Shown here one piece after another: positions 27,583 through 39,676 of a stretch of 64,000 nucleotides of DNA. The notes beneath the pieces are model-generated. The model was not told where the DNA came from, did not search any database, and saw nothing but the letters and a program-made list of their open reading frames with translations. Numbering within the stretch: position 1 is the stretch's first letter; each line of letters begins with the position of its first letter. Both the position numbers and the translations under genes were made by a program. The DNA is from Utricularia gibba. Lineage: Eukaryota > Streptophyta > Magnoliopsida > Lamiales > Lentibulariaceae. Location of the stretch: the NCBI GenBank assembly GCA_002189035.1, contig NEEC01000007.1, forward strand, positions 1,426,001-1,490,000, read 5' to 3'.

Positions 27583-29024
27583 ATGGCGAGAAATTCATCA
27601 TCATCCGCCACCCAGACGGCACTCGCCGCCGCGATCCTCCTGCTGGCCACCGTCTCCACCGTCCAATCCATCGGGGTCAACTACGGCACTATCGCCGACA
27701 ATCTCCCTCCTCCTGCCCAAGTCGCTCAATTCCTCAAGAGCAAAACCTTCATCGACCGCGTCAAAATCTTCGACGTAAATCCCGACATCATCCGGGCCTT
27801 CGCCAACACCGGAATCTCCGTCTCCGTCACCGTACCGAATGGTGAGATTCCAAATCTCACCAACATTCGCTACGCCCGTACATGGGTTGCCGCCAATATC
27901 AAACCGTTTCACCCGCAGACCCGATTCGGATACATTCTCGTCGGGAACGAAATTCTCCATTGGGGTCCTCAGAACCTAATCGACAACCTTGTGTCTGCCA
28001 TGAAAACCCTCCACCGCGCCCTAATTCGCGAGGGATTCGCGACATTAAGGTCACGACGGCGCATTCCCTGGGAATTTTGAAGCCATCGGTGATACCCAGT
28101 TTGGCCCGGTTCCGACCAGGATGGGACGTCGGAGTACTAGCTCCGATGCTGCAATTTCTCCGAGAAACGAAGTCCCCTTTTATGGTGAATCCGTATCCGT
28201 ATTTCGGGTACGACACCGCGAAACCGGATTTGTCTCTGTTTCGTCCGAATAAAGGGATTTTCGACAAGTACGTGAAGAGAACGTATTTCAACATGTTTGA
28301 TGTGTTGATGGATTCGGTTTTCATTTCGATGAAGAGATTGGGGTACGGGGATGTGCCGATCGTGGTGGGGGAGACGGGATGGGCGTCGCAGGGGGAGGTT
28401 TACGAGCAGCCCAAGTGCTCGGTGGGGAACGCGGCGGCGTACAACGGCGGGCTTGTGAGGAAGTTCAATGCTGGCGCAGGGACGCCATTGATGCCGAAGA
28501 GGAGGTTTGAGACGTACATATTCTCCTTATTTAATGAGAATCTGAAGTCCGGGTCGACAGCGGAGAGGAATTTCGGGCTTTTGTACCCTGATTTTACGCC
28601 GGTGTACGACGCCGGCATCATGCGCCATGGGGTCGCTCCTCCCACTACTGGCAAGGTAAACTGCAATCCCGGTTCCATAGTAGCTTTTTTCAAGCACCGC
28701 TGCTTTAACTAATATCAATTTTCCTTCCATTTTCCCCAGGGAGGCGGTTCCGGCGGAGGGAAACGGTGGTGTGTCCCCAAGACAGGGGCGAACGATGCGG
28801 CTCTACAGAACAACATAAACTACGCGTGCAGCCAGGGAATCGACTGCAGACCGATACAACCCGGCGGCGCGTGCTTCACCCCCAACAACGTGAAGGCTCA
28901 CGCGGCGTTCGCCATGAACCTTTATTACCAGACCAAAGGACGCCACGACTTCAACTGCGACTTCTCCGGCACCGGTTTCCTCACCTCCACCGATCCCAGC
29001 ACCGGCGCTTGCCGATTTACCTAG
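27583..29024 (+). CDS. Beta-1,3-glucanase (GH17) with C-terminal X8 domain
   Basis: An apoplastic enzyme acting on callose-type beta-1,3-glucan, with an X8 (CBM43) module that binds it. Exons 27583-28655 and 28740-29024. A signal peptide of about 26 residues precedes [16 protein letters not shown]17 landmarks include GNEIL (near the acid/base) and GETGWASQG with the nucleophile glutamate. The X8 module starts at [15 protein letters not shown] and has the expected cysteines ([27 protein letters not shown]). The frame breaks at the G-run 28032-28034: REGF should read [14 protein letters not shown]. With one G added the gene is 1359 nt, 452 residues. The intron separates the catalytic and X8 parts, as in many family members. 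I see no GPI signal after the X8 module. Confidence 0.93.
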
Positions 29025-30223
29025 AGCTGGATGAAGAAGACAACGAAATTTGTTTATACTCATTCGTTGCACAATATTGCAACAATACCATATGATCATT
29101 CATTCATTCGTTCCCAATGTCCATAAAATAAATAAATATTCATTTTCTTAATTTATAAAATTATAAACTTTAATAAACATTTATTGTTTGTAATAGCACA
29201 TTTAATCCATACTTTTGGGTTGATGTATTGAATTTCTATGAATTTAAATTCAAAATATTTAATGTAGAATTTTGAGTAAAATCCATAAATAAATAAAGCA
29301 CCAGATCCACGAATGTTGCCACTTGGGGAAAAAACAAAGGATCAATGGAAAGAGCCGATGGCAGCAGGCAGGAGTTTGTCTTCCTTCGACTCCTGTAATG
29401 ACTTCATGGTAGCATTACCTGTGCAAGGTCTTCTGTTGTCCGGCTGCCGCAATAGTTAACAAGACGGTGGTGGATGGAGAACAGATTTCTTTCAGGCAAC
29501 TGCAGGAGCAACACAACTTCATAAGTATGCACAGTGTACAAAACACATTAAGCACATGTAACTATGAGAAGTTGGCGTGCACACCGCACTCTTTCTGGTA
29601 AATGGTGCTTCACTGGCCATGCGGGAGGGGTGAGAGATCACCTATTTGTACTAAATCCATGGTTTCAAATTTGTCCTGCAAATCCACCATTCCCATGGAA
29701 GAACCTGCAAAAAAGGCATCAGCACTGCCGGGGACTGCGCCACCATGCTGGCTGACAAGCACTCAAAACTTCATGGCCAACTACAGTCGATGGATGATGG
29801 ATGATGCGGGTGATGCCATGCTGTAACATGGCTAGTTTTCATGACATACCAAAGGTTTCTAGTTGCTCTAACAATGCAACCAAATACATGATCATAGAAC
29901 CAAATATAATCGATGGATGATGGATGATGAGATGGAGCTGATAACCCCATCTTATAGCCATGTGCTTCAGTACACAGAATGTAATGGCACTACCTGCTAT
30001 GAAAAAGGGTGATACAAAAGGACATTTGCAGGCAGAGATCCGTGCAGTTAACTTTAGAATAAAACTAGCATTCATGTGCTGCCATGTATGCATGTTCACT
30101 AAATATATGCATATATAAAACCGAGAGGCAGAGGCACTAAGATATGTGAGATGCGATGATAAATGGATGCATGCAATGCTCGTGTTTGTCAAGGCATACG
30201 AAGCACAGTGCATCCCCTTCAGA
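29025..30223. other. Convergent 3' region between the glucanase and the RRM gene
   Basis: About 1.2 kb with no coding exon. The part near 30224 is probably 3' UTR of the RRM gene. A short motif (CGATGGATGATGGATGATG) occurs twice, at about 29788 and 29911, within otherwise unrelated sequence. Confidence 0.5.
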
Positions 30224-32141
30224 TTACTGATAGCTCATAGGAGGCAGAAACCCAGTGCCACTGATCAAAGAAGTGGCAGCAGTTGGATAAGGCGTGTCCT
30301 TCCTTTTCCCAAATGGATTCTTGGAAAATCTATCTCAATGTTAAGAGAAAAACGTACCAGAAGCTTTAGAAAGGATATTGCGTAACTTAGGCAAATTATC
30401 AAAACTGGCGCTTAGGAGAATTTTTTTTATTTCAATTTACAGCAGGTGTCATCCACAATGAAAGGATATTGTATACGCATGCCCACTGAACCTGAACTCG
30501 GTATGACAACTCCCTGCAGGCTTTGGTGCACGTGCGTGGCACTGTTCACGTCCTGCGTTATGCCACATGAATAAATTAGCATCCGGAAGAAGGGAAGTGA
30601 CCACTGAACACAAACCGCAGAAAACAACAATCCAATATGCAGTGCATATCTTACTTCAAATTCAATGAAACAAACAGTGTGTCTATCCTGCCTTAATACT
30701 TTCATCTGCTTAAATCCAGATTGACTGCAAGTAACCAATATAGAAAAACGTAAATTCGTAAGCCCAACAGATTCAGCAGAAAAGCATGTGCACGTACATG
30801 CTGAAAAGCCCTTGCAACTCTTCTTCATTAATATTCTCCCCTAGGTTCCCGATGAAAAGGGTGTTGCAAGGAGGGTTGTCTTTAGTATTCTACAAGGGTG
30901 TAACATCAGATGTCAGAAGAAACCTCAAGTTTGAAGATTCCAAAGACACCTCAACAATGAATAGCCAAATTCTTAAATTGATCCATCCCGCAGCATAGAA
31001 TGTCTAATAACCTGGACAGGTAAGTAAGTGTTAGGTGCAGGTACAGGAGCTGGGGTAGGCATTGCCACTGGAGCAACAGGATAGCCAGCATATGGATCAT
31101 AAGGAGGTAGTGCTGGGGTCATATAACTGAAATAACGTGCTATGACATATTTAGTGAAGAATAGCATGGTTTCCATCATCATCAGTACTCCAAGTTTTCA
31201 ACGATGCTAAACTTTCATAATACTAATCGCTTATGCAAAAATAATTTTTAAGAAATCGAGCACAAACCCATGTGGACCCCAAACCGGCGGAGGAGCATGA
31301 AAGGGAGATGTAGAATATCCATTGTGGCTATAGTCACCTCCAGTTCGCATGCGTTTATTCTGATCATATGCACTTGAATCAGCAACAATCCCTGTATCTC
31401 AAGATAGGTATGAAAAAAATGAAGGCTTATCAAAACTGTGTACGTGAAGTATGTAATAAAAGTCATGGAGGCTAAACTCCTGATTACGAAAAGTATATCA
31501 ATACAGCAAAAAACATACCCCTCTTGACAAAAAGATTCTTCTTTGCCATCTCAGTGTGCAACACAGACTTCAGCTCCGCATCAAACACCAACTCCTGAAT
31601 GTCAAAAGCATTAAAGAAGCCAAAAAAACGGATTCTCCGCCAGAGGAAGAGCAGCAAGACAAGGCATAATGGTTGATTGGCAAAAAACGATACAACGTTA
31701 AGAAAAAAAACCTGAAGTGCATCTTTGGCAGCAATGGCATGCTGAGGAGTGGCAAAAAGTGCAAAACCCATCGGATGCTCTCCCTTAAAATTTACCTGTG
31801 ATGCCTCATATCCTGGCAACCACCTAAGTAAATTCTGAAGCTCCCGTTCCTTAACATCGTCCGGCAGACCAGAAATAAATATTGTTCGCACCTACAACGA
31901 TTCAGGAGACCAATTACGATTGACATCACCATTACAAAATCAATATTTTTTATTTTCATTAAAATAAACAATGAAACACGATATTCCACCTCTTCTAAAC
32001 TGGGGCGAAAGGAAGTGTTGCTTGTGGGAATTGGGAAGGGAGAGAATGAGGAGGTGGAGGCGCCGTTGCAGATACAGGAGACGAAGTAGCAGTGCCTGAA
32101 GGCCACTGTTGATGGTAGGAATGAACACCGGTGCCCGCCAT
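30224..32141 (-). CDS. Two-RRM RNA-binding protein (scw1/RBPMS-like)
   Basis: A nuclear/cytoplasmic RNA-binding protein of the plant scw1-like group. Nine exons: 32141-31990, 31891-31712, 31594-31519, 31391-31268, 31126-31012, 30889-30798, 30724-30655, 30552-30470, 30329-30224. RRM1 (about residues 52-130) shows RTIFISGLPDDV and MGFALFATPQ. A Pro-rich linker follows (PPPVWGPHG, PYDPYAGYPV). RRM2 (about residues 215-295) shows NTLFIGNLGENI and TVCFIEFED. The tail reads MRIQFSKNPFGKRKD. Exon 1 lacks one base in the G-run 32002-32005: the frame should pass from LPFAP to SLEEV. Exons 2-9 sum to 846 nt and close exactly. The last intron begins ATATCCTTT and ends AG: a U12-type intron (see findings). 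Confidence 0.94.
30330..30469 (-). other. U12-type AT-AG intron of the RRM gene
   Basis: On the minus strand the intron starts ATATCCTTT (30469 downward), the full minor-spliceosome donor consensus. TTCTCTTAAC, a near-match to the U12 branch site, ends about 11 bases before the terminal AG at 30331-30330. Splicing here restores MRIQFSKNPFGKRKD and the frame. No GT donor gives a sensible protein. Confidence 0.85.
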
Positions 32142-33612
32142 TCTTGAGCAACAGACGAGAAATTTCAGGAGTCCGTAGGGATACAGCAGTATTTCAGACG
32201 AATAGTAAATTCAACAAGCATCTGAACTTAACCTCCTCACGGCATTCAAATTTTTCAAAGAAAAAAAAAAGAAAGAGTTACAAAGCAGGCTAGAAAACAG
32301 CTATCACGCATACATTTTTAGTTGATGGGCCTGAACCAGGTCACCAATGAGTGAAAACGAAGAACAGGGAGCATGAAAGCAAGCCCACCAATCTAAAGAT
32401 CATCAATACTAAAAAGAGGGGAGAATATAATGAAACCTATGATTCTTTAACCAGAAGAAAGGTCAGAAACAACTACTGGAAAGCCACAGATTTTCATAGT
32501 CACCATCGGAGAAAGGAGGACGGGAAGCGTACATACCAGTTGCCGAAAAGAACGCTTGCCGCCAGAGCCAACTGATCGCCAATGGAAGCAGACGCAAAGG
32601 GGCAATAGATTCAGATCTGATTAGGGCTTCGGATACCTCCCCCGTGTTCTCGTTGTCAGGAAGGCAACAAAACAACTGTAATTTTCCAAGAGTTCAAAAA
32701 TATTTTTTTATTCCATAGAAGATTAAAAAAAATGAAACTGGTAAGCGTTGTGTCAAAAGTGCAAAATTACAAATCATGCGGGGTAGTATTAAAGTTTGAC
32801 CAAAGCTTCGGGCTAAAACAGAAACACACGGAAGTTGAGGATTCTCTTGCTTCGTGGCCAAGCAAATTAATCCAGAACCTTCGAGTGGCGACCACATCTT
32901 GCGGTATAGAATTTCGACACGTCACCTCCCGAAAACAATACTAGAAGCTCCCTCGCATGCGACGAGGACGACGTGCAATCGCAGAAATATCTAGAGACTG
33001 CTTTTTTTATCTTTTTCTTTTGAGTTGCAGATTTTTGTAAAAAAGTCATGCAGGGAACTATAAATATAAATCAGCCCACACGGTTTCTGGTTTCTTGCCA
33101 TTTCCAAGATTCATTTACAAGGAAAGCGCTTGGTCTTCTTGTGTTCTCCAGTCTTGCTTACGAACCTACTCGTTTTCTCGCTCCAACGGTGTTTCCCTTT
33201 TTTTGTGGATGTCGACTGAGATTGCACGAAGGTATGCTGGTTTTGTTTTCCGATTTGAGGTTCTGGAATAATGGTGTGTTGAGTCGTTAGTATTGTTCAT
33301 GTTGTTTTTGAAAAAGGTGGTCTTTCAGTTGAGTTTGCTCGTCGTCAGATATTTGGTTTCTGAATAGGGGAAGTTGTTTCATGTCAAGATGTGTCTTTAC
33401 CTGCTTTTGAGGCCAACCCTTTTGTGCGTTCGCTGGAACCGTGAGGCATCTTCTTGAATACGTGTGTTCTGGTTGCATATTTGGAGAAGCTTTGTTTTAG
33501 AAGCATGTAAAGTCATTTGGCTTTTGCTCTTGCTTGGTGTGGTTTTGTTCTGATTCTAAAGAAACCGTCTTTGGGTTCTGGGTGCAGGGATCTGAACTTA
33601 ACTCATCAGCCA
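32142..33612. promoter_or_regulatory. Divergent region: RRM promoter and DREB2 promoter, leader and probable leader intron
   Basis: The two start codons are 1471 bp apart. From about 33050 the plus strand looks transcribed; a TGCAG at 33584-33588 followed by the DREB2 leader suggests a 5' UTR intron. I cannot fix the transcription starts. Confidence 0.45.
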
Positions 33613-34563
33613 ATGGACTTTTTGAAGATGAGAAAATCAAGAGGCGGGAAGGTTGGAACAAACAGTATTGCAGAGACGCTGGCAAAGTGGAGGGAATACA
33701 ACAGCAAACTTGACACTGTTGATAAGGATAACAAGAAAGTGTACAAGGCTCCTGCTAAGGGATCAAAAAAGGGATGTATGAGAGGAAAGGGTGGTCCAGA
33801 GAATGCTCGTTGCAATTACAGGGGTGTCAGGCAAAGAACTTGGGGTAAATGGGTTGCTGAGATCAGGGAGCCTCACAGGGGAAGCAGACTGTGGTTAGGC
33901 ACATTCAACACTGGTCATGAAGCTGCTGTAGCTTATGATGAAGCGGCTAGAGCAATGTACGGCCCTGGTGCACGTTTGAATTTTCCTTGTTGCAGTTCAT
34001 CAAAGGATTCTTGTTCGCTGCCTACTACTTCAGACTCCGGAAACTCAGAGGTTTTGCTTGGAGATAGGGGACCCGACACAGGTGTATCCGAGATTAAAAA
34101 GGAAGCTGATGAGGCCTGTCCAGAGAATATGGATTACAGACATCCTTCTGTGGGAAATGAAACTATCAGCATTTGCAAACAACAAGGGATCGATGAAACG
34201 CCAGCAAAGATAAGAATGGAAGACGAAGCGGCAGCAGAAGAATCAGTTTCCACACAGTCAACAATGTATATTCATGACCCAAGTGCCTTGTCTGGACAGC
34301 AGCAACTGGATGAGATGTTTGACGTGGATGATCTGCTTGCCGCTTTGGATTCTGCTCCTCATCTTACTCGCAGGCCTCAAGTATCCTTGGCAACTTCCTT
34401 TCCGCAACATGCTGATAGAATGCCGACTGAGAGCCTCAGCCTCCCAAACCAGCAGCCACCTTATGATTATGGTCTTGATTTCCTGAAACCGGGGAGGCAG
34501 GAGGATTATAACACCATGTTTCTCAATCTGTTCATGGATTTTGACAAAGACATGATGCTATGA
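33613..34563 (+). CDS. DREB2: DREB2-type AP2/ERF transcription factor
   Basis: A nuclear activator expected to bind DRE/CRT elements in drought, heat and salt responses. The 316-residue protein starts at 33613 ([10 protein letters not shown]); an in-frame ATG at 33517 lies before a probable leader-intron acceptor. The basic nuclear-localisation block [20 protein letters not shown] (about residues 45-64) is characteristic of DREB2. The AP2 domain spans about residues 69-126 ([39 protein letters not shown]), with the Val and Glu typical of DREB rather than ERF. The acidic C-terminus ([14 protein letters not shown]) resembles DREB2 activation regions. It is near DREB2A/2C types; I cannot say which. 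Coding part is intronless. Confidence 0.94.
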   Translation: MDFLKMRKSRGGKVGTNSIAETLAKWREYNSKLDTVDKDNKKVYKAPAKGSKKGCMRGKGGPENARCNYRGVRQRTWGKWVAEIREPHRGSRLWLGTFNTGHEAAVAYDEAARAMYGPGARLNFPCCSSSKDSCSLPTTSDSGNSEVLLGDRGPDTGVSEIKKEADEACPENMDYRHPSVGNETISICKQQGIDETPAKIRMEDEAAAEESVSTQSTMYIHDPSALSGQQQLDEMFDVDDLLAALDSAPHLTRRPQVSLATSFPQHADRMPTESLSLPNQQPPYDYGLDFLKPGRQEDYNTMFLNLFMDFDKDMML

Positions 34564-35288
34564 TCCGTGGGCACAGAGTGCCAGCCCCTGTTGCAAAAAA
34601 ACTACTTGCCATAGGAGTAGTGTAATTCATCAGGATTTGGACTCAACCACAGTTGTCTCTGGGTTCCCGGGTTGGGTGTATATTTACCAGAGGCAACACA
34701 TGTGCTGCTCTTTTTGGACAGTGTTTTGTCCTTGGTAACCTTGGCAACGTTTTCCTGCAGTTTGCCATGTAAATGTGTACACAGCTCTCTAGTTTCCTAT
34801 TTACAAAATAACTGTTCCATCTTCAAAGTTGATTCTTCTGTCGGTTTGTTATTTATGATTGTTTGATTCCGTCAACCTGAAAGAAAATTCGTGCCAATGA
34901 ACTGCGGACCAACCTGGTGGTCCACCCACGCAATTCTGACTGCTTTGATGAACCCTGAGATTTCTGAATTCAAAGACTTCTCAAGATCATTTCCACCTGA
35001 ATTCAAAAGGCTTAGGCATCAGTAACAGTGAACCACTTATGCAGCATACGATACCTTTGCCCCCGACCGTACCAGCACAACATTTATCATTTCCTACTGA
35101 TAAGACAAGTATTTCAAGTAGCAATATCACGAGTTACATTAACATAGATAAAAGATGGATCTTTCAGACGTCTTCTTTTATCCCGTGCTCTCACATTAGT
35201 CGTCAAGATGTTGCAGCCACAGTGGTTAAGCTTATGGAGGTGAAAGAGGTAGACCGAGGAATATGCATGAGGCAGCCAAGCAGAGCCC
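34564..35288. other. Convergent 3' region between DREB2 and the BPP-like gene
   Basis: About 725 bp with no coding exon. It should contain the 3' UTR of DREB2 and that of the BPP-like gene. Confidence 0.5.
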
Positions 35289-37967
35289 TCACCTGCCACA
35301 TAAGTTGGCTGGAGATGGAATACCCTTACGACTGGTAACGTCGTCATCTACTTCAGGCCCAGCCACGCACAGCCCATTGTTAAAACTCACTTCAGAACTT
35401 GCATTACTACTAGTTGCCATTGGAGAATCTGAAACATTGCCTGCCTTTCTTGTTTGCCCAAGTCTCACACTACTGTGCGAAGATGGTACAGGAGCGTTTG
35501 GCATTAGAGGTCTCATGTTCCCGGGAATAGCCCGTCTTATGTCCTGCAGTAAACAATCAAACAAAAAAGGACAATTTAATAATATAGCATTCCAATTGAT
35601 ACTGAGAAAGAACAGCAGCAGGTGATAATTTAGAAGGATTGCCTATAGTTGCTGCATTTGAAGTAAATGTAAACCCCAACATCGATACAATGACTACTGT
35701 GATAAACGAATGAAACTAGTAGTTTACCATATGTCTTATGGCCATATCCAGAGACTTCTTTGACAGCATTCTTCCAAAACCTGAACTATCTGGAGATGAT
35801 GACTTTCCAGATAAGATACTGTGGGGTGAGTGACTATAGTCTTGCTTAGGCGGTGCTAACTTCCTCATATTTATCATCCTTTCAACCATTCTGGTCCCGG
35901 TAAGGACAGGGCTCACATTATCATTTGCCTTGGCCTGTAACCTCTTTACAGCAGGCACAGGCACAGAGCTTCCACTGCTATGAATAACGCCATTGGGAGG
36001 GCGCCCTCTGGCAGGAGAACACGACTGCCTCCTTATTCTTCCATTTGAGACTGGTTCAATAGACGAAGATCGAGAACTTGGCACCCCGGGTCTACCTCTG
36101 TTAGCTGAAGATGGCCTGTCCGGCAATGATGTCCTTAAGTTTGGTGGAGCATCAAGAGAAAACCCAGGCATCTCTGATGGCTTCCATGGCCTGGGTCTTA
36201 CAACTGGTGACTTGGACCGTGGTGGCACGGGATTTTTCACTTGAGCAGCAGGTTGCTGGACAACTGAACCGGAAGCTGGAAACCTGACAGCAGGCGTGCT
36301 TGTTGAATTAGACCCTGATGAAACCGTGCGAGGAGGAGTTGAAGACCTAGGAATAGACTTCGGTGCAGGTATTGAAGATCTGTTTGTTGGAGTTGAGGAT
36401 CTGATTGGGGCCCTTGATGTGGGAGTAGAAGATCTTGGAGGAACACTGGACTTCGTGGAAGATATGGTTGACCGAGAAGTGGGCGTTACAGATCTTGAAG
36501 GTTTTGACACTGTGGTTGATGTTGATTTAGATGGTGTACTCAAGGTAGGTCTTGCTGTGTCTGACAAAGCAGGCTTGCTTGATGTTGCTCTAGTCACAGA
36601 GCTCATGGTCATGTGTCCAGTGAGCATAGCAGGCCTTGACCCAGGACCCCCAGCTGAAGATGGCCTTCGAAGTCCTCCACTTGAAGTATTCAAACTAGGG
36701 AATGAGATCTGAGTCCTAGATAAGGAATTGCTTCTTCCTGCATGCTGAGGCTGAGGATTGATAGCTTAGTTAGTGCATTGGAAAGAGACGTATTTTTCGG
36801 CATAGGAGTAATAAAACATTTTTAATTCAGTATTCCACTCGAGTGCCACAACCTATAACCATAACCATCTAGCTTACTTTCAATTTTGCATGAAAATCAT
36901 TGTTCAACTAGAAACCGATAAAAAAATAATACACATACACGAGACACCAAATGGATTTTTAGAAAGGCTACATTTTGATAGCATGCATACCTTGGACATC
37001 TGAGATACCAAGTGGGTTTTTGGAGTTCCCAGCTGGCTTGTTATATTTTTCTTCGATTCCACTTCTAGTGAAGGAAACAAAGGTGTTCCAGGTGGTGTAA
37101 GCAACCTGTAAGTACGCGTACTTCTTAAAAACACTAAAAAGAAAACCAGCAGTCTACTGAGAAAACCAAATGGAAGCTGCGGCCAAGTCCAAAAGACAAC
37201 CCAGAAGAGAATAAAATATCAGTAATTTCAAGTCATGTACCATACATAAATTGACATATACAACCAACATAAACGGGTAAACACATATGGAGCATTCACA
37301 AGTTATCATCAATAGATTGGTCTACCAACAATGTTAAGAAATGTGGATTGAAATCCACGCCATGGAAAAAGAAAATATGTTCCCATGGTCAGGCTTCAAG
37401 ATGTGCATGGTCTCATGGCCAGAAAATATGCAGCAGGACAACACAGAATGCACTTACCAATCATAATCATTCTTATCATTGTCAGAACCAAAAAAATCCG
37501 CAGCACCAGCCTTCGGGACAGGAGTTACTGCACCAGCAGCCAGATTGAATATAGGGGAGTTGCCTACTTTTGGACCTATAACATGGAAACCAATCAAAAT
37601 TGGGAAATGCGATCACACCAAGATGCATCATAGACAACCAAGATATGACTGCTGATATGATTTTCAAAATAACATGCCATCAGCTTACGATAGCCAGATA
37701 TTAACATCCAACGGACGATTCAATTACAAATCTTCAAGAGCTCTAACGCCTCGCCGCACGCAAGAAACCCTAAACCAAAGTAAACAGATAATTACAGTTC
37801 ATACCAGCTGGAGCATCAAACTCATCAGAGTTGTGGAGGAGGAGATTGTTCCGTTCCTTCTCACATTTCCGCATTTCTCGAAACAAAGCCAAGTCATCAT
37901 CTTTGGTGTCCATAAATCTCAGACCACCAATTCTCTCCCTCTCCGGAACGCGCAAACTCCGATTCAT
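35289..37967 (-). CDS. Basic proline-rich (BPP-like) microtubule-associated protein
   Basis: A Ser/Thr/Pro-rich basic protein of the plant BPP family (Arabidopsis At2g40070 type), reported to associate with cortical microtubules. Five exons: 37967-37805, 37575-37458, 37105-36991, 36744-35728, 35543-35289; sum 1668 nt, 555 residues, in frame with no break. The N-terminus has DDDLALFREMRKCEKERNNL and then SDEFDAP. A short acidic exon reads FFGSDNDKNDYDW, and LLTPPGTPLFPSLE follows. The long middle is made of basic S/T/P repeats (TPTSR, SSTPT). The C-terminus (GFGRMLSKKSLDMAIRHM, then DIRRAIPGNMRPLMPN) is the conserved end block. Antisense frames are long only because of the low complexity. Confidence 0.88.
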
Positions 37968-39631
37968 CCCAAATGCAAAACAGCTAGAAGGCTAAGAGAA
38001 TATGCCCTAACTTATTAAACCCACAACCGAACTTCAAAACCTAGCTTCTCATCATTCACAGAAACAACCCAGAGCATTTATCAAAGATCGAGAATGTAGC
38101 TGCAGCCAACAGTCTTCCAAATAAGAAAGCTCAAAACATCCGTCCCCACTTCACAATATTCAATACCACATCTCACCTCAATCTAAACACTGAAAATGTA
38201 AAATGCGCCGATCTAATCTTACGCCACACCTCTTCTACATACCCAAAAAGCCTCCAAGAAGAGCGCTGAAACAGATCCGAGATCAGGTCCAATCGATTAC
38301 ACTCTCTCGCCAGCTATTTCGTCCTCACTCCACCCAATGGCACCATTACCAGACGGTGGCTTCGCAGGGAACCATGTCCAGCGAGAGAAGGCGGAAGATC
38401 TAGAGGCGCATTACACGCAATGCTTCTTCTTTCCAGGAAAGCAGAATTTGACATTTATCGGCTCTATCTCTTTAGGGGTTGGTAGCCGCAGTGCAGCGGT
38501 CGACGCCGAGCAATTTCGAAAATAACAAATTTTTTATTCTATAAAAACGATATTGTAATTCATTTTAAGTAAATTAAATTTCAAAATACTCTTAAATATC
38601 TATTAAACATTACCCCCAATATTTTATAGACGTTGATTTTAAGTATTCTAAAAATTTCTCCAAAATTCGTTCGAAATTGTATTTTTTAAATTAAATCAGA
38701 AATTCATTTTTTAAAAAATTTGAACATTATTTTCGACCCACACATGTCACATTCAAACACTTTGACTCGTGCCCACTTATTCCTCAACATTATTGAACAA
38801 TTTAATAATAATATTTGTTGATAGAATAAATCAATTATAAGATCCTCATTCCCCACCTCGTGGGTCTGAAATAAATAATTCACAAATAAAAAAATACACA
38901 ATTTATATTTGAGGTATTTAAAATTAATTTTTATGATAAAAAACTTGAACATGAAACATATTTATTTACACACATTTTAAAAATCATATACATTATTTGG
39001 CTTTAATTAAATTTTAATTTAATAATTCCAATAACTATCAAACATCATCCGATGCCAATCAGCAATCAGCAATCACCAATCACCAATGAGATGCTTACAC
39101 GCAAGCTTTTTTGTCTTCATTTGATTATCGACATTGAAAAAAAAATGTCTTTGTTTGACCTTTTTAATTTTGATTTTCTTTTATTAATCATTTCATATTT
39201 GTTAATAAAATTGAACAAATAAAAAAGATTTCAAATAAATATTAAAAGTGAGAGCCAAGAATGATACGTAAGGTGGTGCTAGTTTTCTTTGGACACGAGG
39301 GATTGTGAATACCGTAACGTGAAATGAATGCATTGCGTATTGGTTGCAGGATGGAGTTCTTTCCTTTGAAGCAAAGTGGGGGAATTCACCAACCCATGAC
39401 ATGAATTGCAGTGTTTTTTTTTTCTTTGCTGATTTGGAAAGGGATCGCAGGCTGCCTGAGCATAATCCCAACTGGGTTGATTTTATGCTTCGTTCTTTTG
39501 ACCTTTCTGGTTGTAGGGAGAATCCTATTCCGGGCTTTAGCGAAAGGAACGAGATCCCGTCGCTTCGTGCTGCCTTGTTTCCATGGAAATGCTGCTTGGA
39601 CGGGACGTTGGTGATCTTGAATACTGTGTGG
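37968..39631. other. BPP leader region and AT-rich spacer
   Basis: 37968-38530 is likely 5' leader and promoter of the BPP-like gene. A telo-box (AAACCCTAAA) at 37765-37775 lies just inside its first intron. From 38530 to 39250 the sequence is AT-rich with no coding signal. The last 380 bp precede the unknown gene at 39677. Confidence 0.5.
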
Positions 39632-39639
39632 TATAAATA
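39632..39639 (+). promoter_or_regulatory. TATA box of the unknown gene
   Basis: TATAAATA lies 45 bp upstream of the start codon at 39677 and predicts a leader of about 15 bases. Confidence 0.6.
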
Positions 39640-39676
39640 GGAGTCGAGGGGTTGCAGGAATTTATGGGCTGCTTCC

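Noticed and set aside
30457-30469. A GT-AG reading of the last RRM intron, using the GT at about 30456
   Set aside because: It would add PFI and then change the frame of the conserved SKNPFGKRKD tail; the AT-AG reading closes the frame.
36296-36712. A 138-residue plus-strand frame rich in Asp, Glu and Val
   Set aside because: It is the antisense of the Ser/Thr/Pro-rich BPP-like exon; low-complexity coding sequence leaves its complement open.
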